A stretch of DNA of 64,000 nucleotides from Tetrastigma voinierianum (taxonomy: Eukaryota > Streptophyta > Magnoliopsida > Vitales > Vitaceae). The notes under the pieces were generated by a model. It was given only the letters and a program-made list of their open reading frames with translations. It was not told where the DNA came from and ran no database searches. This document shows, piece by piece, positions 12,649 through 24,154 of this stretch (positions are counted from its first letter, which is position 1; each line of letters begins with the position of its first letter). Made by a program: the position numbers and the translations under genes. Location of the stretch: contig JAEQBH010002439.1 of the NCBI GenBank assembly GCA_016808115.1, positions 496,001 through 560,000 of the forward strand. The letters are read 5' to 3'.

Positions 12649-12663
12649 TGCGAAAATTTCGCA
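12649..12663. repeat. TGCGAAAATTTCGCA near-palindrome in U3
   Basis: Near-perfect inverted repeat of the TTGCGAAATTTCGCAA family. Related copies lie in the partner LTR (17460-17470 and 17513-17522) and in the element interior (14539-14576 and 14804-14881). Confidence 0.85.
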
Positions 12664-14538
12664 GCCTTGCTTTATGCTTTTTCTCTTCTTCTGGTTTCTG
12701 CTTCTCTTTTCTTCTGGTTTCTGACTTACAACTCTAAGTTCAACTCGGATTTGCTTGGATTTGCTATGATAGAGCTGACTCGAAAACTTTGGCATGATTA
12801 GCTTGCAAAAACTACAAAATTTGTCACAAAATGCGATTAGTAGCCTTGCTAGGTCCTTAACATGCCAATTGGGTTAATTGCCGATTAAGACACAAAAAAA
12901 TGCTCAAAACCTGCACAATCAGGTTCCAAATAGCAATCTATTCGGGGCACTAATCACACCCCCCAAATGAGACATTGCTAGTCCCTTAGCAATGAAAGAA
13001 AGAGAGAGAACAATCAAAACAAAATCAAAATTATGTTCACACAAATGGTATTTCAAAAAGGTTGTGAATGAGTAATGCCTAATCCTTAATAAGAATCACC
13101 AAAACCCTTGCCCAATAACTATCTCAAGAGAATGAATGCCATACAAAATTGAGTTTCAAAAGAGCCTCCCTCTTGGTGAATCAACCAGAGACTTCCACCA
13201 AAACCTAAGTGTTTGTTTGACTGGCCTCAACAATAAACTCACAAATTGCACTCTCCCCAACCAAGCTATCGCTCCACTTAGACACTAACCAACCTAAATA
13301 GATCATGAATTCACTTTATTCCACAACTCTTTTGTGTTGTGGGTGCAATGCTGAGAATCAACCTCACCAAAGTCCATGTAACGGGATCCACCGATGACTC
13401 CAAACCAATTAAGGCTTAGGGCACCAAGTCATAAGAATCTTTCGACCACTAACTCTTTAGGTTTCACCCCGGACTTCGAATGATTTTGAGACTCTAGCAC
13501 CTACAACTTGCTAAACCTCACCCATCCACCCATGTAGCGAGCATAAAGTCGGTGACTCCCAACCAGTTGGCTTAGGGCACCGGACTTTAAAGACTTTCGC
13601 CATACACCCCTCAGACCTTACTCGGGTTTCAAGGCAAAGCGTTTCAATTTTCTTTTTTTTTTTTCTTTTCTTTTTCTTTTTATTTTTGTTTTTCTATTCT
13701 TTTTATTTTGGAAAACACATCGCCTTCTTTCATATGGGGGTCCTTAACCTATTAAAGGTAGTCACGAAACTAGGTAGGTGGTTTTGTATATGTTTAGGAG
13801 GTTAGGCAGTTTTTCAGCTTATTGAAGAAACCTGATGTGTATAGTGTGTGGTTAGCTAAAGGTGGAAGAAAAGGTCGAAAGCAACAAGAATTCAACTGAT
13901 CATCCACTTAATTAAGTATGAAACCAATCTAACATCAACAGAATTGGACAATGTTTCAATTTTTCAACCGGTTAGGCCGGGCAAACACAAAAATACGGGT
14001 GCAAAATGGGTGCAATTTAGAATTGAAAAGGGAGCCAGATAGTATGTATAAAAAGATATATCACTATGTTTTCAGCTTTACAAAAACAAAGTAACAGCTT
14101 CACAAAAAGGAACAAACAGCAAGCCATGAAACATACAAAATGGGATTGCTCAAAAACACAAAACAACACTTCCTTCCTTAACTCTCCCCCCAACCAAATT
14201 CAACATTGTCCTCAATGTGGTTGTGGAATGGAAATTTAAGGGAGGAAGTGATACCTCCTTGATGAAATGTACCCATTGATGGATTGGAGACTTCACAAGC
14301 TTTCCATCGAGACCTTATTCACTCCATTTGGGCTTCAAATTAACAAGTTAGAAGAAGAAAAGAGAGGAAAAAAGTTACCAGTTGAAGCATTTTGAAAATT
14401 ACACCTTCATCATAACTTTCTGGTTATATTTAGATTCTACACTCTCTAAGCTTTCCAACGATACCAAAATTACCCAAAACGAAGTTCGGATTAAAAAGTT
14501 ATGATCAAAACAAAATCGGGCTGCAAAAATGGAGGGAG

Positions 14539-14671
14539 TTGCGAAAAAAAATTCGCAGGTTGCAAAAATTCGCAACCGTGATAAATTTTTATTTATTTAT
14601 TTATTATTTATTATTTTTTTAATTTTTTAAATTTTTTAATTTTTTTTAAGAGACAGCAAGAATTTCTTTTG

Positions 14672-14716
<45 letters not shown>

Positions 14717-14881
14717 GTTTATTTTATTTTTTTACTAACACTGTTCCCCTGCTACACTGTTTCTATTTTGTCTTCTTCTACTCCGTACGCTGCTACAGTG
14801 AGGTTGCGAAATTTCGTTGTTGCGAATTTTCGCAGGTTACAAAAATTTTCATTTTCGTATGGGTTGCAAAATTTAGCAACC
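14539..14881. repeat. Dispersed TTGCGAAATTTCGCAA motifs in the element interior
   Basis: Two groups occur. At 14539-14576 there is TTGCG-A-rich-TTCGCA followed by TTGCAAAAATTCGCAA. At 14804-14881 there are TTGCGAAATTTCG, TTGCGAATTTTCGCA (14820-14834) and a decayed TTGCAAAATTTAGCAA. They belong to the same motif family as those in the element's LTRs. Confidence 0.85.
14674..14713. repeat. (AT)n microsatellite, about 40 bp
   Basis: Uninterrupted AT alternation between T-rich tracts inside the nested non-autonomous element. Confidence 0.95.
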
Positions 14882-16399
14882 CTTGTGAAAATTGCTGGGT
14901 TTTGCTCTTGGCTCCTCATGTCCCCTGCTTCAAAAATTTGACACAAACTACAAAAATAAACATAGGAAAATTTTTAAAAAAATGCAGAAACATTAAAAAT
15001 AGGTTAGAAACAAAAATTAACTTAAAATTAGAGAAAACCTAAAGAGAAAAATTAAATAAATCGAAATAAAATAAAATAACATAAAATAAAACAAGAAAAA
15101 TCAAAACAAAATGTGGGGGAGACTGAGTCCCCCCAAAAAACCGCCTCTCGTGCCTTGAGGTCGCCGAAATTAAATGAGTCATAGGAATGTCGAGGTCCAG
15201 TGCTCCACAGACTTGAACCGAAGACTCCAAACCATCCACTCCGTGCCATACAAGATGAGAAATCGCTAATGTCTTCGATGTGTAGTGGCAAAGTTCAAAC
15301 ATAGGCCACTAACTTCCTAAAGCTCGCTAATGTGTAAGGTAGATGGGATGACCTTAGCAAAGCAGTGTGTTTCAAGTGCTGAATGCTGGTGTGTAGGCAG
15401 GATGTGCACCGGTCAGGGACAAGGCAAAATGGTTATCGTGGCTTGGCAAAGGGCTTGGGGCTCTTCCCCTGCTTCCTTTCCACTACCTTCTCCACTAATC
15501 AAGGGGAGGATTTCTTCTTTTCTCCTCTATGGCCCATGTATTAACATATAATTGTGGGCATCCCGCAGTTCCTCGTGAGCCTAGCCGGTTCCTCTTCACC
15601 TCCCGGTTGCGCCTGAGCCGTTTACTCCAAATTGTGTCAATCGTGCACTCTTCCTCCATTTTCTTCCTTGATGAACATGTTGATCGGCAAGCCTTGAAAT
15701 TGAGTACTGCAGTTGTCAACTTCTCTGACCACTTCATTTAGAACTCCATCCAATTCCTTGTTCAGTGGAGCTCCCCACCGTGTTAATTTTCTCCGATCGC
15801 TTGACATTCACTCGCCTTCCGCTTCCTATGAAAGTATCCACCCGCTTTGCCTAAGTTCCGTGATTAAGCTTGCCTAATCAAGTTAGTTAATCGTGGGTGG
15901 TTGTGGTGGTCAGGATTTGAAGCACAAGATGGAGAAGGTATGCGATACTCAGGAAGGTTCGTTCCCATGAGGAATTTGGGTGGTTCCCCCAACTAGGGTT
16001 GTAAGTACTACCATATCGTGCATTAGTTGGGGGAACACTACAAAAGGGTGCACTCATCCATGGAGGGCGTCTGTAGTCCCTCATGGACCTTATATGCATT
16101 AGGATTTCTCTCCACTGGGTACTGATTGTGTTGCTCTCCCTCTTGGAATTCCATTTGTTAAGTATTCAAATTCATTGAGACATGCACTCCTGTAGCAAGA
16201 ACAGGGCAAACATAAGACAACAAAGAAACAATCCTACTTTTTTTTTTTAATTATTTTTTTTATTTTTTATTTTACAATGAAATGAAACTAAAAAAAAAAC
16301 TGACAGAAAAAATACTAAAAAGAATGATACAAGAAAATTCACTGTAACTTCGTGATGAGGATCGCTGGTTCACAGTCATCATTTGCAATTTAGGCACCA

Positions 16400-16421
16400 T
16401 CCCCAAAGAATCGACGCCATT
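16400..16421 (-). promoter_or_regulatory. Primer-binding-site candidate of the nested element
   Basis: Directly after the 5' LTR end (minus strand, 16422), the sequence reads AATGGCGTCGATTCTTTGGG. Plant Athila elements use TGGCGCCGTTGCC-type sites; this resembles that class in its first bases and diverges afterwards. The tRNA it would pair with was not checked. Confidence 0.55.
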
Positions 16422-17804
16422 TGATTCAGGTGCCGCAGGTGGTCCTAATCACAATATTTATAACCTATTCTCCCATCGCGTATATAGCTATCAAGTAGAT
16501 AGTGGCTCTAGGGAATAACATGTGGATGGCTTCTTCAGACAAATGATTTGATAAAGTGAGGTTCAAAAATGATGAATTTCAATTTGGATTATGGGATTTT
16601 GTAAAAACAGGGGGTGTAATGGTTGTAAGCTAGAGATAAACTGACGAAAAATAATAAAGGACGACTCCTTGAAGCATAAAGTTATGGATTTTGGTTCCTA
16701 AGATAACTAGGGGGTTCTCGAGTCCATTTCCTCTTGTTGGGGAGGATGACCTATAGTCATCTCCCGAACCGGATCTTCGTATGGCTATAAAAGTTAGACC
16801 CGTAATAAATTTCCTTTTGAAAGATGGCATTTATTGAACATTAATGGCCTCGGGCCAAGAAACTCATCTCCTTAACTCATCTTATGTGCTGACTAATAAA
16901 ATGATAAATTCAATGAATCTTTCGTGATCTAGTAATAAGTATTCACGAACCCCTAAAAAGATTGCCAAGCACAGTCATTCAAGATGCACAAATGGGATTT
17001 GAAACCTAGGTTGAGAGGAAACACAAAATGACAAATAATCACCCGCTGAAACTCGTGAGAAACTCAGAACCTTTGAACCTCCAAAGAACCTTCATCTTCA
17101 AGGATGAAGGGAGTTTAGCCAACCATCCTCTGAGTTGTCATCCTTAGAGGGTGTTTGGCAACCCAGAAAGTGAGAGAAAGTGAGGAAAAATGAGAGAAAA
17201 AAATAAAGAAGCGGGAACTGCTGAAAGGTTCCCTCCTGATTTTATTAATGAACAAAAAGAGAGGTCGTCTTACAGTTTGTACAAATGGCTTATATAATGC
17301 CCATGGCAAGCAAAATTACCAAAATACATGAACTACCACTATTACATAGAGGTAAAATACAAAACCAAAAAGGGATAAAAGAGTAAAAAAGGTTAAAAGC
17401 TGAAAGGGTGAGCAAAGGGCATGAAAGGTAAACGCAGCAAGGAGGCAATTCTCGCATCCTGCGAAATTTCAAAGAAGGTGAAATTGCCTCCCGTAAAATT
17501 TTGCCACTATAAAATTTCGCAGCTCTACTTTTTGCTTCTTCTCTTCTTCTGGTTTATGCTTCTCTTTTCTTCTGGTTTCTGACCTGCAGCTCTGAGTTCA
17601 ACTTGGATTTGCTATGATAGAGCTGACTCAAAAACTTTGGCATGATTAGCTTGTAAAAACTACAAAATTTGCCACAAAATGTGATTAGTAGCCTTACTAG
17701 GTCCTTAACATGCCAATTGGGTTAATTAAGCTGATTAGTACACAAAAAGTGCTCAAAACCTGCAATAAACAGGGTTCAAAATAGCACTATTTGGGAACTA
17801 ATCA
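16422..17804 (-). repeat. 5' LTR of the nested non-autonomous element
   Basis: Minus-strand LTR of 1383 bp beginning TGATTAGTTCCC at 17804 and ending ...CTGAATCA at 16422. It matches the other LTR at both termini and throughout, with scattered substitutions and small indels, so insertion is not recent. TATA candidate at 17297-17290. Confidence 0.88.
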
Positions 17805-18500
17805 AATGCTAGGTCTAATAAAACCTTTGTCCAATAATTCTTGTAATTGGACCTTGAGTTCCTACAACTCAGCGGGTGCCATTCTATGAGGAGTTATAGA
17901 AATAAAAGATGTACCAGGGTGCAACTCAATAGTGAAGTCTACATCCCTATGCAGAGGTAATCTCGGTAGTTCGTCCGGAAAAAAGTCCTTATACTCACAA
18001 ATCGCCCGAGGTAGACCCAACTCCCGTCTCGCCTCATTCTCTAGGGTAAGGCTTTCTAGCTAACCCATCAACTACCCGTGCCATCTAGAGTCGTACACGG
18101 TTTGGGGTAAAGCATCGTGCTTATTCCCCTGAAACATAACACAAACATCATCCGATGTGTAGGCAGTAATCCTCCTACGATCACAATCAATGACAACTCG
18201 ATGTGCCGTCAACTAGTCCATCCCAAGGATGACATCAAACTCCGACATATCCATGACCCTAAGGTCCACAGTGAGTAGAATCCTTGAGATTTCTAACTCA
18301 TAATACTGACATATCTAATCAACGCTCACCCTAGTTCCTCAGGGAAAACTCACATGTAACGACTCTTCCATGGTTTCAACCTCTAAGCCCAAATCTTTCA
18401 CATATGATGCAACAATGAATGAATGAAATGCACCAAAATCAAACAATACTCTTGCCCATAAGCAAGAGAGTAGAAATGTACCCTAAATAACCGATTGATC
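17805..18500 (-). pseudogene. Tekay protease and start of RT (5' side of the split pol)
   Basis: On the minus strand, the protease remnant has a decayed D-[ST]-G site reading VLFDFGAFHSFIV at about 18460-18420, then VMDMSEFDVILGMD near 18260-18210. The linker before RT follows, with DVDFTIELHPG near 17950 and HRMAPAEL near 17890, ending ELLDKGFIRPS just at the nested insertion. RT continues at 11616. A stop replaces Trp in the conserved D-W-L position, and others occur, so it is non-functional. Confidence 0.8.
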
Positions 18501-19572
18501 TACAAGCTCAGTTTGAGGTGTGATGGTGTAAACAAGCCCCTTGGTCCCTGAAGTCCTTGCTCGTGAGCCCTGGCCTTGACCTCGACCTATGCCTTGGCCT
18601 ATTTGGCCTAATCGTGAAGTAGTAGGGGCCTGTGAAGTGCCCTAGGACTAATACTGGCTCCCTTGGCCCATGATGGGGTAGGGAGGAACAAACTAAGTTT
18701 GTGAACGTCCCACTGATGACTAGGACTAGGGTGTCTCATAACTCTTGGATCCCTGCCTCTGAGGGCAATCCCATCTCAAGTGTCTAGGCTGATGGCAATA
18801 GAAACATGTCCTTTGCCCTGGTTGGCTAGAAGCCCTTAAGTCTCTCTCACCTTAGGATGATTGACCCTAGCCTTAGCCTTGATAGCCATAGCCCTGGCCC
18901 TAAAATCCTTGCGAAGTAGAAGTCCTATGCTTCTTCCCTGAGCTATAAAAAGAAGGTTGGCTCACCCTCATCTTATCTTTCACACCTGCATCTCGAATGT
19001 ATTGTGCGTCGTCCATCTCCCTCTTAATGAACATAACTGTCTTGATCATCAAGTCCATGTCTTGTAGGAGGAGTCCCACAATTTTACCCCGGATGGACAA
19101 TTTTAGACCATCTCAAACTTTCTACTGGGCTACATCTCGTGGGGCTACATAATCATAAGCAAATCAAGCACCAGCAATCTTAGCCATGTATTCGAGCACC
19201 GTCATCGTTCCTTGTTTTAGTTCTAGGAACTCCCCGAAGCCAGATGTCGAGCGTATCGACATACTTTTGCCCATGAAGAGCTCAAGGAACTTTCCCATGT
19301 CATTGCCCAAGTTCCTCGAGGCTTCACCCAATCCCACCATACTTAGGATTCAATTTCTTTAGCTAGAATGCGCCTAGCCTTATCCTCGTGGGCATTGAGG
19401 TGATCTCCATAGCCTCTGCAAGATCTTTCACCACCGGAAACCAATGATCAACTTCACCTGCCCTCCATCTTTTTGAAGGTCAAGGATGATGCCTGAACCT
19501 TCTGAGGTTACTCCTTGGCCCCTTCCTTAGCCTACAAAGCCTGTAATTAGTACTGCAATGGTGTAGCCATAA
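18501..19572 (-). pseudogene. Tekay gag remnant with CCHC zinc knuckle
   Basis: Minus-strand capsid gene remnant. It probably started at ATG 19572 (MATPLQY) soon after the primer-binding site. The nucleocapsid zinc knuckle is preserved near 18815-18770 as CFYCHQPRHLRWDC, matching C-X2-C-X4-H-X4-C, which binds the RNA genome. Gln-rich or Gly-rich sequence follows towards the protease. Many stops interrupt the frame. Confidence 0.75.
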
Positions 19573-20051
19573 TACTGTGACAAGAATGGTAGCAAGATAA
19601 AGACCAATAGCCCCATCAAGGCCTGGTCAAAGGCTAGTGGTGGTTGGTTGTCGTTCACCCATCGCCCCCAGCGCCCTCTCTCGACTAGCTATCTACATAT
19701 GTCGATGAAAATTAAGTCTGCCACAAGATCCCTGGGGGTGAATAGTGGACTCAAGCATAAACTTGAGATCTCTCTCCTTATCTAACTAGCAGTGCATGTG
19801 CCAACTACTAATAGACCTCAATATCCTGAACTATCTCATTCATCCTTTTTCCGAATCCCCAAGGTTATGTGTTCTAACCCTAGTGTTCCTCTTTTCCATA
19901 TACACTTTACCATGTATATTATTCATTAATAACACATAAATATAAAATCATGTGATATTACACCAACATGAATGCATAAATGAATGCAAATGGTTCAGAC
20001 CCATGCCCATAAATCCCTAGGTAATCGCATACATATGCTTTGATAACAAGC
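19573..20051 (-). promoter_or_regulatory. Leader and decayed primer-binding site of the Tekay element
   Basis: Just inside the 5' LTR end, the minus strand reads GCTTGTTATCAAAGCATATG (20051 downwards), a decayed version of the initiator-Met-tRNA site TGGTATCAGAGC used by this lineage. The remaining 450 bp to the gag start are non-coding leader. Confidence 0.65.
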
Positions 20052-20258
20052 TGTGACGCCCTATAATCCGGGGGTCCGTTGATCAACCATCAACCTGCCG
20101 AAAACCTGTGGATATCGCATAACCCAATATCACATCGTGTGTCCAATTCACAGGGATCCATCATTTTACAAAAAAAAAAAAAAACCTGACAGAGCCCCCT
20201 TCGTGCTAGGAGCTCTTCTAAAAACCATCCTGCACAATGTATAGTACAACATGAACTA

Positions 20259-20360
20259 CTTCGCCTAGGCGAAGCTTTTCTTCGCTTAGGTGAGGCAGAA
20301 CCTCACCTGTAAGACTGCCGTCGAGTTCGCCAAAGCGAAGCCCACCTTCGCTTAAGAGAG
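20259..20360. repeat. CTTCGCCTAGGCGAAG palindrome cluster, copy 1
   Basis: A perfect 16-bp palindrome at 20259-20274 is followed by variants CTTCGCTTAGGTGAGG (20280), GTTCGCCAAAGCGAAG (20325-20340) and CTTCGCTTAAG (20346). Variants differ mainly by C-to-T and G-to-A changes. Confidence 0.9.
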
Positions 20361-21617
20361 GTAGAGCCTAAAATCTAGACGAATTTCACACAAAAATCCC
20401 ATAAGAGTTTTGAGTTCAACTCTTAACATATTATTACATGCCAACATTCATTTGTTAAAAAAATAAATGTTACAAAACAATTACAGAAGTAATTATAAAG
20501 CCACAATTAGACTTCCTTTGCTTTTACGGCCCTGGATGAGAGTCATCCACCAGCGCTTGTCCCGCACCTGAAATGTTATCCCGTACAGGGTGAGCCACGC
20601 CCAATAGAGTAAATCCTACAGAGGCTACTCCCCACCTATTAACAATTTTCAAATTCACATCACAATTCCAAGAAAGATATGCAATCTTAGGTTGGAATTC
20701 TACATGTCATGCCATGAAATGAGATGAGACTCACTCATGCACCATACCCGAGTCTTTACCGACTCTCATCATACTCAAGTCTTTACCGACTCCCACCACA
20801 CAATGCAATGCCGATGTGTGATAAAATCCATCATTGATAGATTACATCTAATGATCATTTCCAAACAAAATTCGTTTGTTTATAAACCAAAAGCTTTTTG
20901 GATGTTACACCTCAAATGATCATTTCATTTACAAAACCATGTGTCTTTTGTTGGTAGCGAATTTTCAGGTTCTCACAATAGGCTCCGCATGCCTTCCAAC
21001 ACTTTTTGGACTTTCACTGTTAGAGTGTCTGAACCAGTCTAGGTCTTTCACTCGAGGGAGTATCTAGCCCTTCTTGCTATTACCCAACATAAGTTTTTAC
21101 CATTTTATTCAACAGTACGACTTTGTTGGACTTCGCCCAACGGTACCGAGCCTACTCATGAATCACCAAGTGAGGTGATTGATTTTAATCATGCACTCAC
21201 ACCCATGTAATCCCATGTTTCCCATGCATAGTGCAATGTGATGCACCATTGCATGTATATGTCATGCCACATATGTGATGAATGTCATATGGACAATTTA
21301 TCTCATGCATTTAACCATTCATCATGGGCAATTCTATTACATGCATGTAATTTCTAATTAAACACTCATGAAAATGTTAATACATTTGGAACACATATAT
21401 TAATAGCTCATCAAACCACAACAACAAGCATGTTATCACATATTAAGCAACAACCATCAAACATGTTATTACAAAATCAGGTAATAACAACTTTAGTCCT
21501 TAAGGCCAATTGTGGCATATATAATGCCCATAAAAACATCCCACACAAGCAGCCCTAGAAAGGCTCTTGAACTGGCCACAAAAGTCCCTCAATAACCTGC
21601 AACAGGACTTCTCGAGT

Positions 21618-21796
21618 TTTCCTATGCGAAGAATCGCTCACCTAGGTGGACTAGTGCCGCACAAAACTTGCTCCCGGGTTCGCCTGGGAGAACCACACCC
21701 TTTTTTGGGCAAACCCCTTCGCCTAGGCGAAGAGCCAAACTTCCTGGAGAAGATACATGCCTCTCGCCATGTGAAGCCCGTCATTTAGGGCGAAGA
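21618..21796. repeat. CTTCGCCTAGGCGAAG palindrome cluster, copy 2
   Basis: A second perfect 16-bp copy is at 21717-21732. Looser relatives are TCGCTCACCTAGGTGGA (near 21634), GTTCGCCTGGGAGAAC (21679-21694) and CTCGCCATGTGAAG (near 21761). It is about 1.4 kb from copy 1 in the same LTR. Confidence 0.88.
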
Positions 21797-22541
21797 AAAT
21801 CGAAATGACTCAAAACTCCTATTTTCTGCCCAAAAATGAAGATCAAACCAAGGTAGGTATTGAAACTCTACCCCTGGAAGCATAATAGTATGGCAGGGAA
21901 GCCTCCCAGCTCGAATCTCCCTTATTTTGATCTCTTCAATGAAACCCCTATTTTTAGTACCCAGCTTAACCCCTGGTCAAGTAGATGAACTCTCTCACTC
22001 TTGGCTCACGAATCTCGACCAACGGAATCCTCATGGACAAAGAGAGAAGCTCGAATGCTCTCTTCCTTTCCTCTCTCCCTCACGTACAAAGAAAAACAGG
22101 AAAAGAAAAATGAGATCTCTTCCTTTTGTTCCCCAAAGCCCCTCACTTAAGTTTAAGTGGGTGGCTCACGTCGCGCCACGTGTCCATGACTTGTCTGAGT
22201 TCGTTTCTACCCAAAAACGATTTATTTCATCTCGGTTGAAGTTTAATTTATTTTCCACTTTCGAGATTTTTCTCAAAAATCCTGTTTTTTTTTTGTTCAC
22301 TAGGCACTCGACGCATAGAAAATCGTGAAAAATCCGACTATCTCAGAATTCGACAAAATTCGTCGAAATTTTTCTGGGTGACTAGATTTCGCGAGATGAA
22401 TCTAATGGTGAGGTTCATTTTGTCATCTGAGAATTAGAAAATTTCATGTCTGTAGCATGTATTGTAGCGATAATTTACTGTTTTGCCATTTTTTGAAAAA
22501 AAAATCAAATTAACCAGGGTTTTACAACAATTGGTTGTACT

Positions 22542-22655
22542 AGAAGTTCCATATATATAAAGAGGTGGTAATAAAGGGTGAAACATTTTGAGAACCTAGA
22601 AGTTTCATATCCGATTATAAAGAGGTGGGAATATATGGTGAAACAACTTGAGAAC
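22542..22655. repeat. Two-copy tandem repeat, 56-bp period
   Basis: AGAAGTTCC...AAAGAGGTGG...GTGAAACATTTTGAGAACC (from 22542) is repeated with changes from 22598. The second copy runs into the integrase C-terminus. It sits at the junction between the Reina remnant and the Tekay LTR. Confidence 0.8.
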
Positions 22656-23970
22656 CCACTTCCTTCTTGAGAAGTGAAACATGGAAAACTGGATGGATGC
22701 GTGTTGTGCTGGGAAGCTCCAATCTATAGGTCACTAGTCCCATTTTTTGTAGAATTTTGAATGGACCATAGAAAAGCGGGCCAATTTTCTCATTCATCTT
22801 TCGCATTAGGGATGTTTGGCGATAAGGGCACAACTTAACATACACAAAATCCTCAACTGACCATTATACCTCTCGGCATTTAGAGTCAGCTTGCTCTTTC
22901 ATTTTTTTTTTTGTGGTTGTTGTAAATGATATTTGAGCTCATCCAGAATAGCATCTCGTTGGAGTAAAAGAGACTCCACCTCTTGGTTAGCAATAGATCA
23001 CGGTCATAAACCACTTTAAATGGAGTGACACCTACAACAGTATGGAGAGATGTATTATAGTTGTATTCAGTCCAAGCTAACCATTCTGACCATCGAGAAG
23101 GTTTATCTGCGGAGAAACATTGGAGGTAAGTTTCAACACATCGATTGACCACCTCTATTTGGCCACCCGTTTGAGGATGGAGAGTTGAACTGTGCCTAAG
23201 GTCTAACCCAGCGGTCTAAACATTTATGACCAAAAGCTACTCAAAAATACCTTGTCTCGATAAGATATTATGCTATAGTGGATGCCATACAGTCTTATGA
23301 TCTCTATTAAAAATAATTAAGCCACTTGCGAGGCAGAAAAGGAATGGGACAGTGGTAAAAACAAGCATATTTAGACAGCTTGTCCACCACAACCAAAATG
23401 GTGTCACGGACCTTAGACTTAGGTAAGCCTTCAATAAAATCCAAAGAAACATTGTCCCAATCTTGCGAGGGAAGCGACATCATACTTGTGACATTGACAC
23501 AATTCATAGTTAGAGACAAATTCTTAGAAGTTTTCTTGATGCCTTTCTAATAGAATTACGAAGATATGCGATTATAAGTGCATTGAACCCCTTTATCCAC
23601 CCATAGGACTATAGTGAAATTCTCAGAATAGGTGTAGAATGAATAGGGAAGTAGTTGGTAGAACCACATGCCCCTTGTAGCACAAGGTAGTTCCGATTTT
23701 TCTGAAATGGGGATAAGCATTAAGATTTGTGGCAATCACATTGATAATATTGGGTAGAAATGGGTCCTCTACTACTTGTTTGTCTAGCTCCTCAAAATCC
23801 AGAACAAAGGGAATTGAAATGCAACTAGGGTCATTTCGGTGGGAAGCTTGGAGAAGGAATCATCGGTTGTCTTTTCTTTTTATGGTTTATATTGAATATC
23901 AACGTTGTAACTAGGAAGTTTCAATAGCCACTTATGGTGCTCACCTTCCACTACGCCTCCTCTAGTCAGT
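22615..23970 (-). pseudogene. Reina integrase and end of RNase H
   Basis: On the minus strand from 23970, the end of RNase H reads EHHKWLLKLPSYN with a decayed YKP motif (about 23950-23890). The integrase core fragment has DWDNVSLDFIEGLPKS and DTILVVVDKLSKYA (23465-23360). Then NRCVETYLQCF and WLAWTEYNYNTSLH occur at 23150-23040. The C-terminal region is at 22845-22615 (YVKLCPYRQTSLMRKMNEK; FHVSLLKKEVG). The catalytic Asp of the SLDF motif is present, but frames shift between segments, so it is dead. Confidence 0.82.
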
Positions 23971-24154
23971 GCGCACTGATGAGTCTAAAACTCATCTATT
24001 TTGAAGTCCATTTTTGAAGAATACTTTTGGTTTAAAAGTTTAGTTTAATGTAGAAGCTTTCACCCAAATTTGTTGTTTTGCATAAACTTAAAGGAAATAA
24101 GTAGAATTCAACATAAAAAGGAGCAGAAATCAGCATGGTGAAAAGAAAGGGCCA

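Larger units (their letters stand above)
11617..12956 (-). repeat. 3' LTR of the nested non-autonomous element
   Basis: Minus-strand LTR of 1340 bp beginning TGATTAGTGCCCC at 12956 and ending ...CGAATCA at 11617. It is homologous along its length to 16422-17804, for example the shared ATTTGGATTATGGGATTTTG near 11778 and 16580. It carries a TGCGAAAATTTCGCA motif (12649-12663) about 170 bp upstream of a TATA box (12481-12474). Confidence 0.88.
12957..16421 (-). other. Non-coding interior of the nested element
   Basis: No gag, protease, RT or integrase motif is recognisable on either strand. The interior holds T-rich low-complexity stretches (13645-13710, 14580-14650), an (AT)n run (14674-14713), several copies of the TTGCGAAATTTCGCAA motif, and C-rich stretches. 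Two stretches with a similar sense (13380-13450 and 13540-13600, both with CCAACC/TTAGGGCACC wording) suggest an internal duplication. Open frames such as 15039-15302 and 15330-15551 look random. Confidence 0.7.
11617..17804 (-). mobile_element. Non-autonomous 6.2-kb LTR element nested in RT
   Basis: A complete LTR element, 6188 bp, inserted in the same orientation as its host. The LTRs are 11617-12956 and 16422-17804. The 3465-bp interior contains no gag or pol motif. Flanking 5-bp duplications are AGTGC (11612-11616) and AATGC (17805-17809), one mismatch. The host RT frame stops at one side and resumes at the other. On the minus strand a polypurine tract (GGGGGGTG) abuts the 3' LTR and a TGGCGTCGATTC primer-binding-like site follows the 5' LTR. 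It fits a large non-autonomous derivative (LARD-like) moved by an Athila-like partner. That partner assignment is an inference. Confidence 0.85.
8315..22526 (-). mobile_element. Tekay/Del-type Ty3/gypsy element, minus strand, with nested insert
   Basis: The order on the minus strand is 5' LTR (22526-20052), primer-binding site, gag, protease, RT, RNase H, integrase with C-terminal domain, polypurine tract and truncated 3' LTR (8981-8315). The pol region is split at 11617-17804 by a separate non-autonomous LTR element. The 3' LTR is cut short at 8315 by another LTR fragment, so no target-site duplication of the whole element could be tested. All coding parts carry stops. Lineage is judged from the integrase C-terminal region and the LTR form (TGTAAAACCC...GGGCGTCACA). 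Confidence 0.85.
20052..22526 (-). repeat. 5' LTR (2475 bp) of the minus-strand Tekay element
   Basis: Runs on the minus strand from TGTAAAACCCTGG (22526) to ...GGGCGTCACA (20052). Its first 640 bp match the truncated 3' LTR at 8315-8981. It contains two clusters of CTTCGCCTAGGCGAAG palindromes. No protein-coding gene is present; open frames here are random. The five bases after it (22527-22531, ACAAT) have no partner to test because the other end is lost. Confidence 0.85.

Noticed and set aside
11620..17810. ATTCG/AATCA as target duplication of the nested element
   Set aside because: Aligning the two LTRs shows the element starts at TGATTCG (11617), which makes AGTGC/AATGC the duplication and lets the RT frame resume cleanly.
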